From: Syncephalastrum monosporum B8922
Taxonomy: Eukaryota; Mucoromycota; Mucoromycetes; Mucorales; Syncephalastraceae
Assembly (NCBI GenBank): GCA_000697355.1
Contig: JNEN01000713.1
Location: 1 to 21,750, forward strand
Direction of reading: 5' to 3'
DNA length: 21,750 nucleotides
Made by a program: the position numbers and the translations under genes. Every line of letters starts with the position of its first letter. Positions within the stretch are counted from its first letter, which is position 1. The notes under the pieces are model-generated. The model saw only the letters and a list, made by a program, of their open reading frames with translations, was not told the origin of the DNA and did no database searches. Below, in pieces: positions 1 through 10,738 of this stretch.

Positions 1-602
1 CGCACTGCCGCAACGAAGGCACCGCATTTTCATGGTGCCAAACTGGACCAAGTAAAATACATGGACGGACGGTTGGGAAAGGTACAGTACAATGAGAAAA
101 GAAAAGCAAAATAAATAGGTACTCATATCTTTTGATAGTCTCAAAGTGCGCGGTCTTGCGGTTGGGGGGAATCTCCATCCGGGGTGGAGTGGTATCGGTA
201 GGTCGGCAAGGACGGAAACACAAACGGCAACACCAGGGCGAAAAGGCGCGAAACTTGGTGCACCACGGAGGGGTCGCCGCTGCGGGGTGGACGCCATTGC
301 GGGGGGGGGGCCCTTTGGGAGATAACTTCACAAGAAGGCTTATTACTTATTAATGCTGCGAAACTGCTGTGGCTCAGATCCATCCTTATTCAGTTGAAGA
401 GTGCAGATTTTTTTTGGGGGGGGGGAAGGGCTGGCCGTATCAATACCTCTATGGTATCCTCTATATGAAGAAGTAGCTAAATACGCTTTGTTTCTCATTA
501 TTCTTTTACATTTTGCTATTTCGTCATAAATTGTTCGGTGGTGTCCAAGAGGAACGAACTAGAGTCCATTATGGCGTCTAATGAGTAGTGTGGGTTACCT
601 TG

Positions 603-620
603 TATGCCCAGCCGGGCATA
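603..620. repeat. Perfect 7-bp hairpin
   Basis: TATGCCC (603-609) and GGGCATA (614-620) are exact reverse complements around the 4-base loop AGCC. The hairpin lies in a gene-free stretch, 50 bases before a second, larger inverted repeat. No T-run or reading frame gives it an obvious role. Confidence 0.5.
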
Positions 621-670
621 TATTCGTCTTGTTGCACAACATGCACGAAAATCATAGCTATACATACAGT

Positions 671-735
671 ACATGGCACGTACATGAGATTATGGCTCGG
701 GTCTCTCACTGCTCATGTATACGGTACTGCCATGT
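671..735. repeat. Imperfect inverted repeat
   Basis: The left arm (671-688) begins ACATGGCA and ends CATGAG. The right arm (712-735), reverse complemented, also begins ACATGGCA and ends CATGAG, with about six extra bases in its middle. The arms are separated by 23 bases. The repeat could be the stem of a structured RNA, a remnant of a small inverted-repeat element, or chance. Confidence 0.45.
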
Positions 736-1342
736 TCAAGGGAATATGTGATGTATTTGCATATTTCAATCCAACCATGCCGTGACGCTTCTATATTTAA
801 AGAGGTAGCGAGCTCACTAAGGTGTGGATGATGCTGAGTAATTGGACAGATACATAGACTCGTAACGAAATGACGAACAAGACGGCCGTCACTGAACATA
901 TCTGCAATGTTTTTATAGTGGGGATATATAAGATGTAGGCGAATATGATTTGGCAAAATGATGCAGCTTAAAAAGCGGGGTTGGATCATGACGTCGCTTT
1001 AGTGGTGGGATTTGTGCCTGCAGAGCCGCCAACGGTGGACAACACCAGCTTCCCGCTCTTCTTTCCAAAAAGACAATTGCTTTCTTACCCAACCCTTTGT
1101 AAATAGGTAATTTCATTGACCATTGTAGACAAAAGAGTCAGGTCGAGACTCACGGAACTTTTTTACGTATATCTTTTATCTCTGCACAACCCGTCTTTTC
1201 ACTTGCCGCTTTCGTTTTCCGTTTGTCCCATGTGCTCTTGACCTGCTAAACACACTTACGTACATATACACATTGACGCGCCGTTCAACAGACACCTTTT
1301 AAAGAGAAAAAAGCAAAGCGCCACACACCTGCTAAAGACATC

Positions 1343-4300
1343 ATGGCACTCAATTCCTGGTCCCGCGCCTCGAAAGGACGCGGCGGCCTCGCGATCGGTT
1401 GGCTTGGCATCTTTTTGACCGCGCTGACCGTTTTGCTTTACGCGGGCCCGGTGTCCGCTCAGCAGGTCGCTATCGAAAAGACGGGCTTTAACAACCTCCC
1501 AGACAAGTCCTTTTATTTTAAAGACTCCAACGTAAGATTTGACTGGTATGTCGTCTGTTTTTTTGGTTGAAATGTTGCCTATCGCAGGTTATTCTCTGGC
1601 TCGATGCCAACGAGCACACGCTTTGGCGGTCCGAGGACCACGGCAAGGCCTGGTCCAAAGTCACCGACATTGAAGCCGACCATGCGGCTTATCTCTACGA
1701 GCATCCCTTTGACAGTGACAAGGTTCGTGTGGAAGACGGGAAGGATGCCAAGAAAACTGATAGGAGGAACAGGCCTATGTTTTGAGCAAAGGCAAGGTCC
1801 ACTGGCGTACCACCGATAAGGGCAAGTCATGGCAAAAGTTCGAAACACCCGTCGAACCCGCAGCTTCCCCGCAGCTTTTGTTCCATGCTGATCGACCCAA
1901 CTACGTCCTCTTTCTTGGCTTTCGCTGTGACTTGGGCGGTTGGACGGGCGTTGATTGCGCCGAGGAGGTAAAAGCAGAGAAACGCCGTATCTCGGGTCCA
2001 CGCTGTGACTCACACAAAAGGCGCGGTTGTAGGCATATTATACCCTCAGCAATTTTGAGGAGATTACTTTGCTGCGGAAACATGCCACATCATGCATCTG
2101 GAGTTTGTCAAGTCCAGAGTTCGATAATGCTCCCGCCAAGGAGATCATGTGCGTTGAATCGCCAAAAAAATCCGGATTTACAAGTCTTCTGGATCCGGAG
2201 GAGCTTCGCCTCGTCCAGTCTGAGGACTTTTTCCATACAGAGCAACCCGTCAACTTTGGTACTGGCAAAGATGTCAAGGGCGTCATTGCCGTGAGTGCCA
2301 TCAATCGTTTCCTGGTCGCTGCCGCCAAGCCTTCCTCTACAAGCAGCAACATGGACCTGTATGTTTCTGAAGACGGTGAGAAATGGCACGAGGCCGTGTT
2401 CCCTGCCGACGCTGGTCTGCAGGAGAAGGCATACACAGTCGTCGAATCCACCGGCCAATCCCTCTTGGTGGACGTGCTATCGAACCCAGGCGCCAGCTAC
2501 GGTTCTCTGTACAAATCCAACTCCAACGGCACCTTCTTTGTCAAGACGCTCGATTACACCAACCGAAACGCCATGGGTATCATTGATTTCGAGCGCATGC
2601 AAGGTGTCGAAGGCATCATGCTTGCTAATATCGTTGCCAACCATGAACGAGCCGCCACGGGAGCCCAGAAGGAGATTCAAACCCGGATGAGCTTCGACGA
2701 CGGTTCCCGCTGGTCCCCTATCAAAAAGGTAAAAGGCATGGACGGAAACGATATGCCTTGTACCGATGGTCAGGGCGCTGATTGTGCGCTGCATCTCCAC
2801 TCGGTCACCACGCCCCACAATAGCGGCCAGGTTTTCACGTCAAACACGGCTGTTGGTGTCATCATGGGAGTTGGTCATTATGGCAAAAATTTGTGGGAGT
2901 ACAACGAGTGCGACACTTTTCTCTCTGCCGACGGTGGTTTGACCTGGAAGATGGTCCAGGAAGGAGCACACAAGTATGAATTCGGTGATATGGGCTCTCT
3001 TCTCTTGCTCGTGGATGACGAGAAAGAAACAGATCATGTCTGGTGGAGCAAGAATCGCGGCAACAGCTGGTAAATAATGGATATGGAACATTACACGCGG
3101 GATGCTGACCCAAACTTAGGGAGCGACTGGATCTTGGCACTAATATCCGCGCACGTATTCTCACTACCGATCCCGAATCCACCTCGCGCAACTTTTTGCT
3201 GATCGGCACCGGGCGTTCATCAGATACCCATGTCCAGGCCATCCACCTCGACTTTACTCAGGTGCACGCACGTCAATGCGAGTTGATCCAGGATAATGAC
3301 GAAAAGAGTGACTTTGAGAAATGGTACGCGCGAGACTTGACTGACGGCCCTGACTGCTTGCTTGGCCACGAACAAATGTTCTACCGTCGCAAGGCCGATC
3401 GCGACTGTTATGTCGGCCGCGATTTTGAGGATCCCGTTTCGGAAATGAAGGACTGCCCCTGCACTGAAAACGACTACGAGTGCGACTATAACTTTGTTCG
3501 CGGCGACGATGGCAAGTGCAAGCGCATTGGACCGGATGTCATCCCCGACGGCCTTTGCAAGAGTAAGAACGACGTATACCCAGCATCCAGTGGCTATCGC
3601 CTGATCCCTGGCAACACATGCAAAGTCGGCTCTGACAAGATGCTGAGCGATCCTGTCGATCGACCGTGCAGTGAAAACGTCCTTTCGCCCGACGAACCCT
3701 CTCATGTACCCGCCGACGAAGTTGCAAAGCCGTCTGAGGACGGCATCAAGCGCTTTGAGACTGTTTTTGCTGCTGAAGTAGACCAGTTCCTGTACTTTAG
3801 AGAGTCGCCTGCAGTCCTGGTGCGCTTGCGCAACGGAGAAGTTTGGCAGTCGGAGGAACACGGTACGCACTGGACGCGTGTCCTTGAAAATGATGGCGAG
3901 GCCCACTCTGTCGTTCTGCACGAGTTTGAAAACACGCGCGCCTACGCGCTGATGGAGAATGAGATTTTCGTCACTGAGGATCACGGTAAAAACTGGCGCC
4001 GTATCCAAGTCCCTTTGCCTCCGAGTCGCAAGGCAACGCAGGTGCTGGATTTCCACCCACTGGAAAAGGACTGGCTCCTTTTCATCGGCGACGAACAGAC
4101 CAGCCCACGCCACTCTGAGGTTTACATCAGCCGAGACCATGGTGGCAACTGGGACTCGATGGAAATGTGGGTCGACAAATGTATCTTTGGTCGCGATTCC
4201 AAGTATGACATCGAGAAAGAGACCGTCTATTGCTCTGGCTACGACAACCAGCAAATCGCTGAGGAAAACAAGCTGTTGCGCACGACCGACTGGGGTACCA

Positions 4301-7300
4301 CCAAGGAGGTGCTCTTCGATAATGTTGTAGAGTTCTTCGTCATCGAAGACTTTATGGCTGCAGCCATCAGTCGTGATGGCTCCTTGACTTTGCATGTCAG
4401 TGTTAACGGCAAAGACTTTGCCGAGGCTCAATTCCCCCCGAGTCAATACATTGACCGCAATGTAAGTTCACCCTACGGATACCTCAAAGCACATGGCTCA
4501 CCTTTATATCTAGACCTTTACCGTTGTTCAGTCCACCACACACTCGATTCTGCTCAATATCTTCAAATCCGTCAGCTACGGCAAAGCGCACGGTGCTCTG
4601 TATAAATCAAACGAAAATGGCACCTTCTACCACTTGTCTTTGGATGAAACCAACGGCAACGCGATGGGTTTCGTCGATTTTGAAAAGATGAACGTGGACG
4701 GCATTATCTTGGCCAATCAGGTCCTCAACCCCGACGAGCTCGTGGGTGACCGCGATGCGACTAAGCGTGTCCGCACCATGATCAGCTGGGACGACGGCGC
4801 TCACTGGCAGCCCCTTGCGCATCCCAAAGAATTTGACTGTGCCGGAAAAGACTGCACGCTGAATCTACATAGCCGTACCGACATCCACGGACCTGGCGCT
4901 ATCTTTACCGCTAGCGGTGCGCCAGGCCTTGCCATGGGCGTTGGTAACGTTGGGCCAGATTTGCTGCCGTACGAACTGAGTGACACCTTCCTGACCCGAG
5001 ATGCTGGTCACACCTGGGTCCGTATTCGTAATGGCGAGCACTTGTACGAGTTTGGCGACAATGGCTCACTGCTTGTCCTCATCAACGACGAGGGCCCGAC
5101 AAACGAGCTCTTGTATTCTTGGGATCAAGGCGAGACGTGGCATTTCTACCAGTTCTCCGAACCCAAGATTCGCGTCAACACGCTGACAACCGACCCTAAA
5201 TCCTCCACCCTCAAGTTCATCATCATTGGCCACTCGCGTGACGAGCGCCGTTCGCAGGTGATTGTTACCGTCGATTTTAGTGAGGTCAAACTGCGCCCGT
5301 GCGAGATGAAGAAGAACGACGAGGAGAACAGCGATTATGAGCGCTGGGTTCCCAAGGATGACGAGGGTGAAGATGCCTGCCTCCTGGGTAAGAAGACTAC
5401 GTATTGGCGTCGCAAGAAGGACCGCGTCTGCATTTCTGGCGATGCTCCCTTCCTGGATCCTGAAGTAGATGAGCATACATGTCAATGCCGTGATACCGAC
5501 TTCGAATGGTAAGTCAGGGGGTAATACTTGTGATACATACTTACAAGAGTACAGTGACTTTGGCTTCTGGCGTAATGACAACGGCGAATGTACGTATTAC
5601 GGGCGCCACCCAGACCGCCCGACCGATTGCAAACCCGGTACAAAGTTCAAGGGTCGATCCGGTTACAAGAGAATCACCAAGAGCTCGTGCACCGATGGCC
5701 TCAACTTGGAGCAAGAGAAGGAATGGGATTGTGGCAGTGGTGGAGATATCGAGAGTGCCAAGGTAAGCAGACGAGCATACAAACCGCGGAAATACTCATG
5801 GCATTCCTCTAGATGACTTTCACCGACGAGATTCTTGACTACATTTACTTTACCGATACCGATGTGAGTAATACCTTCCTGGTTTCGGACCAATGAACTA
5901 AGACCTCTCTTAGCGTGTGATCGTACGTACTGGTGATGGTAAAGTTTGGGGAAGCGAGAACGACGGTCGCACTTGGAAAGATCTCTTCCCTGATGTCAAC
6001 GTGATTGCTGTGTATCAGAACCCGCACTTTGAGGAGCGCGTAAGTAGATCCGCACAAACTATTTTGCGCAGCTGATATTTGTCATAGACCTACTTCATCA
6101 CGGATGGGTTAGTCCACTACGCTACAGTGGACAAGGGCAGCAACTTTGAACAGATGTCGACTCCTCTCGCGCCCATCATGAACATCCAGGGCAATGTATT
6201 AAGCTTCCACAACAAAGAGGCCGACTATCTCATCTTCCTCGGTGAAAGTGACTGTGACACATTCCTCGGTGGCGACTGTCACTCGGAAGCCTTCTATTCG
6301 CATGATAATGGTCGCACATGGCATTCGATCGGTACCTATATTCGCAACTGTATCTGGGGCCGAGACGGCTCAATCGAGAAGGCTGAGCTCCACTCAGTGT
6401 TCTGTGAACAATACCACGATCGCAAGGGCAACCAGCGCTCCTTCTTTGGCAACCCGGTTCAGTTCATTTCGTCCGTCAACTATTTTACCGATAGGGAGCA
6501 CCTGTTTGACGATATTGCTGGTGTTGCCGTCTTTGGACCTTACATGATCGTGGCTGCCGTAAGTGAATGTATTGTGAGCGCATCTGCATGCTAAAATGAT
6601 AACTCTTCAGGCGAACAACGGCGGTGCCAACCTGCGGCTTATGGTTAGCACGGACGGCAAAACGTTCACGCAAGCCCACTTCCCTGCTTCCTTTGACTTG
6701 AGCCCTGAGGTAGAGTAATGGTGCGCGCACCCGACGTGTGTACTAATGCGGCATGATAGGCATTCACTGTTATGGAATCTGTCAACGCGCTGTGGATCCA
6801 CGTGTCAACCAGCACTCACCTAGGTAGTGAATATGGCAACATCTTTACATCCAACTCGGCTGGTACCTACTTCGTCCAGTCGCTTGAGAACGCCAACCGC
6901 AATGGTGCTGGTATCGTGGACTTTGAAAAGATGCAAGGCATTGATGGTATCGCGATTGCCAACAAGGTCGACAACCCTGGCCAGGCCAACGCAGGAAACC
7001 CCAAAAAATTGACCACCATGATTACCATGGATGCCGGTGGTCACTGGGCACCCTTGGAGGCACCCTCAAAGAACAGCGATGGAAAGGCATATGACTGTGG
7101 GGTAAGCTCAGGTTTACGATGGCTTCAACGCAGAGATATTTATAACCTTTAATTGTAGGATGGCAAATGCCATCTGCACCTCCATGGCTACTCGGAGCGA
7201 TCCAACACACGCGATCTGTTTAGTCTTTCAAGCGCGGTCGGTCTGATGGTGGGCGTAGGCAACGTCGGTAGCAGTCTTTCGTCTTACGCTGATGGCGATA

Positions 7301-8657
7301 TGTTCTTGACGCGTGATGCCGGTAAAACCTGGACCGAGGTGCAAAAGGGCACGCATATCTGGGAATTCGCCGATCAAGGTGCGCTCCTCATTCTGGTATC
7401 CGATCAGGAAGCGACAAACACCCTCAAGTGAGTAAGATGTGTAGGAAAAGAAAAGCGACTTATCCCAGATTCAGATACACCACCAATGAAGGCAAAACAT
7501 GGAACACCTATGACTTTGCCGAAAAATCCCAAAAAATCAAGGTGAAAGACATCATCACGCAACCGGATGGCACAAGTCAAAAATATATCATTTTCGGCAT
7601 CGAGCGTGGCTCGGGCGCGTCCGTCGCTTACCATGTCGATTTCTCTGCCATCCATCCGACCAAGTGCAACATAGACTTGAGCAACCCGGACACGGACGAC
7701 TTTGAACTGTGGTCTCCCTCTGATAGTCGAGGTGAACAGTGCTTGTTCGGCCGCGAGGTAAGAAGACACATGCTCGAGTTACTACTAGTCAGCATCTAAC
7801 AGGTGGACCCTTGTAGACCAAATACTATCGCCGAATCCCTGATAGAGATTGTTACATTGGCGAAAAGATTGTCCAGCCCCGTGAGGAGGTGCGCAACTGC
7901 GATTGCAAACAAGAAGACTTTGAGTGGTAAGATGGGAAGAAATTCGGTATGGGAAAATACATGGCTCACGGATTACCTTTAGCGATTTCAACTATGTGCG
8001 TGACGAAAACGACCGATGCGTACTTATCCCAGGGATGTCCCCAGTAATCCCAGAGTGTGAAGGCGATATGGAATTCTACTACCTTCCCACCGGGTACGTC
8101 ATGCATATATACTCATGGAGAATACTTGGTTAAATATCTGTGTCTTCGATAGATACCGCAAGACAGCTGCCACTACGTGTGAAGGCGGCCTGGATTTGGA
8201 CAAGGGTGACAAACGATGGTGTCCTGGCAAATCTTATTCTAGTGGTAGATGGGTCGTATACGTCGTGACGCCAGTGGCAGCAGCAGCCGCCCTCGTCGCC
8301 TGCTTGCACTATCGCAAGCACGGCCGCCTGGGCCGTATCCATCTTCCGGACGCGGCCACGGCACAGACCACGCGGATCGCATCCCACCCTATCTTTGCCA
8401 AGGTCGCTGGTGCCCTTCTTGTGATCCCTGTCGCCATCGTCGGCGTTCTGTCGCGGATACCGATGCCTCAATCCTGGTCAGATATCACAGGCTCGGTGCC
8501 GCATATCTCTCTGCCATCATGGCTCGGCGGCGGTAACCGGAATCGAGGTTACAGCGCACTTGGCCAGGATGAGAGTGCAGCGGATGTGCTCTTGGATGAC
8601 TATGACGGCTCAGATCAGCTTTTAGACGAAGCCGAAGAAGATGCTGACGAGCTCTAA
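1343..8657 (+). CDS. VPS10: Vps10/sortilin-type vacuolar sorting receptor with three VPS10 domains
   Basis: This is a type I membrane receptor that sorts vacuolar hydrolases at the late Golgi. Inferred exons: 1343-1531, 1588-1722, 1773-1967, 2033-3069, 3120-4461, 4532-5508, 5555-5762, 5813-5863, 5914-6039, 6088-6558, 6611-6709, 6760-7101, 7159-7427, 7469-7757, 7817-7926, 7983-8093 and 8153-8657. All junctions are GT-AG and in phase, giving 2151 residues. A signal peptide covers about residues 1-39. Three beta-propellers follow, rich in Asp-box motifs (S-x-D-x-G-x-x-W, for example SEDHGKAW and SHDNGRTW). Each is followed by a Cys-rich 10CC module, at about 572-702, 1223-1351 and 1880-2007. A membrane span lies at about 2017-2037 and a second hydrophobic stretch at 2066-2083. 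The cytosolic tail carries YSAL (2117-2120) and an acidic Leu-Leu-rich end, resembling retrieval signals of yeast Vps10. The yeast protein has two VPS10 domains and about 1580 residues, so a third complete domain is unusual. Family assignment is certain; one or two exon edges could shift slightly. Confidence 0.95.
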
Positions 8658-8692
8658 GGAGGAAGAGCGGAGAAATGTGATTTCTTTTGTAC

Positions 8693-8698
8693 TTTATT
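8693..8698 (-). terminator. Poly(A) signal AATAAA for the Nrp1-like gene
   Basis: AATAAA is read on the minus strand 125 bases past the stop codon of the Nrp1-like gene. It falls only 36 bases past the VPS10 stop on the other strand, so the two convergent transcripts probably overlap at their 3' ends. The signal is assigned by motif and distance only. Confidence 0.45.
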
Positions 8699-8822
8699 AT
8701 GGTTTTTTTTATATTTGGGAAATACATAGCATGCTGCGTCTTATTGAGCATGAGATACGTATGGTACTACACGAAATGATTAGATGAGGATGGGTAACTA
8801 AGCGGTTAGGACAAGGGTACTG

Positions 8823-10738
8823 CTATTCTTTGACGGGTTCGGGTTTGGGTGCAGAGCATTTGAGACAATGGAATCGGGAACGGAAGTTGTGTACTTCGCA
8901 CACGGGACTAAACGATGGATAAGTAAATGTAGAGCAGAAGAGTAAGAGGAGGCCAATGACATACCATATCCAGTCGCCCGCGCGGAATCTTTGCTGGGAG
9001 TAAGAAGGCGGTGTGTCTGCCATGGTGATGGTGGAGGGCGGGTTGGTGTTGGGTGCCTGACAGCGGTAACACACCGTTCGAGAAGCAAAATTCTGAAGGT
9101 GGCATTGGGAGCAGAACCAGTCACCTGGACGGAAGCGCACATTCGATGAAGGCGGAGCGGTGGCATTGGCCATCGCGGCTGGGGCAGTAGGAAGGAGCGA
9201 GGAGGCATATTCTGCGCCACAGTGCATGCACGGAGCCATGTAGTGATTCTGGCCAAAGCATTGGGAGCAAGTCCACTCGAAAGGCTTGGGCGCTTGGCAC
9301 TTGAGACAGGTGCGCCTGGATGCAAAATTGTGAAAGGCGCAGCGCAGGCAGTGCCAATCTCCCGGGCGTACCTGACTTGTGGATTTGACAGGAAAGATAG
9401 CAAGCAGACCGGCTGCATGCGCTTGCTCCACGACATGCTCGCTGCTCGGATTCACGGCCACGACCCGCTCGCGGCCAAAGCAGCGGCCGTTGAGGACTGA
9501 CAGTGCACGCAGTGCGTCTGAATGGTGCTCAAACAGCGCGAGGGCCGATACACTCATACGGTCGTTGGAGGCGAGAATCATGTAGGCTGACTGAGGCCAG
9601 AGGCCGTTGGACGAGAACCAGACCTCGAGCTCGCCCTGTGTGATCTCATAGGGTAACCCGCTCAGATGGATGACCTTGCTTTCGTCCTTGACAAACGCAT
9701 TGTAGTCGGCCGCGCAGTCGATTGGGGACGTCAGCACCGCGGCTGGGGCAGTTGCACGGAGATAGCGGGTCACAGCTGTGATCCTTGCACACATGGCGAG
9801 TGCTACGGACGTGGCGGGCTGGATCGGGGGAGGTACGGCGCTGAAATCTTCGCACAGGGATGAGAGGGCCATGGAACGCAGTGCCACTTCAGGATGAGCC
9901 CGGTGCCATGCCTGGAGCTCTTGCTTGATATCAAACATCCTGCAGAGTCGGATGTAATCGGGAAGGTCGATGCCCTTGTCTTTGGCTTCGCGGCGTAACT
10001 GCATGCGCAGACCCCAACTTCCATAGGTGACAAAACAGAAGCTGAGGTCTCTGCCGATGATTTCGTGGCGAATGTAAGCGTCGAATTCGCGCACAGCCTC
10101 CTTGAAGACGCATGCGGTCTGTAGCTGTTCCCAAGTAATACCAGTAATACTTTCGCAGACGGGTGTCAATGGTGTCTTTTCTGGCCGTACTAGAATTTGC
10201 CGCTGATCCACGACTTGTAGCTGCTTGTCCAGGACCACAAAGGCAAGCTCTATTCTTCTTGTTAAGTGCTCTTCTCTCGCCATTCTTTTCTTCCTCTTTT
10301 TTAAATCCTAACGTTACCAATCAGTTCTGCATGGTCCTAGAGAATCCTGTGAGCCAAAAAGAAATATAACACACTACTACGCTTCTGTGCACAATACAAA
10401 GGGCTGTTACGCGCTCTTTTGCTTATACGTTTTAGGTCAGGCTTACCTTGGCAACCTGGATCGCGTCTGGATTGGTCGGATTCTCATCGCATGTTGCTTC
10501 AGTATGGAGTACAACGAGCAGATCGCACGGGATCTCGGTGTTTTCGTTTGTATTGGCTTCGTCTTCGTCTTCGTCGTCTTGTCGCCGCCTCTTTTGAATA
10601 GCATTTAAATCCGCTGTCAGCTTAAAAAGTGATGATTATAACAAAGCCCATTACTTTAGTGCCTAGACCGTTGTGTGTTTCTGTCCCAGAATCTGTGATG
10701 GAAGGTTGGTCTTTGCGCTTGGCAGCGTGATCAGCCAT
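8823..10738 (-). CDS. NRP1: Nrp1-like RNA-binding protein: degenerate exonuclease fold, RRM, RanBP2 zinc fingers
   Basis: This is probably the orthologue of budding-yeast Nrp1, a cytoplasmic RNA-binding protein found in stress granules. Inferred exons: 10738-10655, 10590-10447, 10268-8965 and 8907-8823, giving 538 residues. Exon 2 supplies a KRRRQDDEDEDE-type basic/acidic patch and then the first exonuclease strand, LLVVLHTEATCDENP. The DEDD family normally has D-x-E there; here the Asp is His, so nuclease activity is doubtful, as in yeast Nrp1. The fold continues (IELAFVVLD, TPVCESITGITW, RMFDIK), then an RRM begins near KVIHLSGLP. Zinc fingers of the W-x-C-x2-C-x10-C-x2-C type follow (RPGDWHCLRC, RPGDWFCSQC, RAGDWICPVC), with a shorter Cys4 unit between the first two. 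The exon 3 acceptor at 10268 is the least certain point: it keeps the frame and the expected spacing, but the intron (178 nt) is long for this window. An in-frame ATG at 10283 could be mistaken for the start. Confidence 0.82.

Larger units (their letters stand above)
1..1342. other. 5' intergenic region, no convincing complete gene
   Basis: No ORF here has the composition of a real protein; the open frames of 60-99 codons look like chance. Two long G runs (about 300-309 and 415-424) and scattered AT-rich stretches are visible. The last 200 bases before VPS10 are pyrimidine-rich and serve as its likely leader and promoter; I could not single out a TATA box. At the extreme left, positions 33-1 on the minus strand read ATG plus ten codons containing a Cys-x2-Cys pair. 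This might be the first codons of a gene running out of the window, but 11 codons cannot establish it. Two inverted repeats are listed separately. Confidence 0.6.

Noticed and set aside
141..383. 80-codon minus-strand ORF in the left flank
   Set aside because: It crosses a G10 homopolymer and has Pro/Arg-rich chance composition; there is no splice or family evidence.
690..989. 99-codon minus-strand ORF
   Set aside because: No domain or protein-like pattern; it overlaps an inverted repeat and AT-rich flank.
3220..4446. 408-codon ORF on the minus strand opposite VPS10 exon 5
   Set aside because: It starts with a non-ATG codon and is the antisense shadow of a clearly conserved coding exon; its translation has no recognisable domain.
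10163..10369. 68-codon plus-strand ORF over the start of the Nrp1-like gene
   Set aside because: Antisense to coding sequence and intron of a recognised gene.
10270..10446. A small extra exon (about 10322-10350, minus strand) between exons 2 and 3 of the Nrp1-like gene
   Set aside because: A CACAG acceptor and GTAACG donor exist, but the encoded residues do not fit the family spacing and rejoining the frame needs a poor acceptor; direct splicing fits better.
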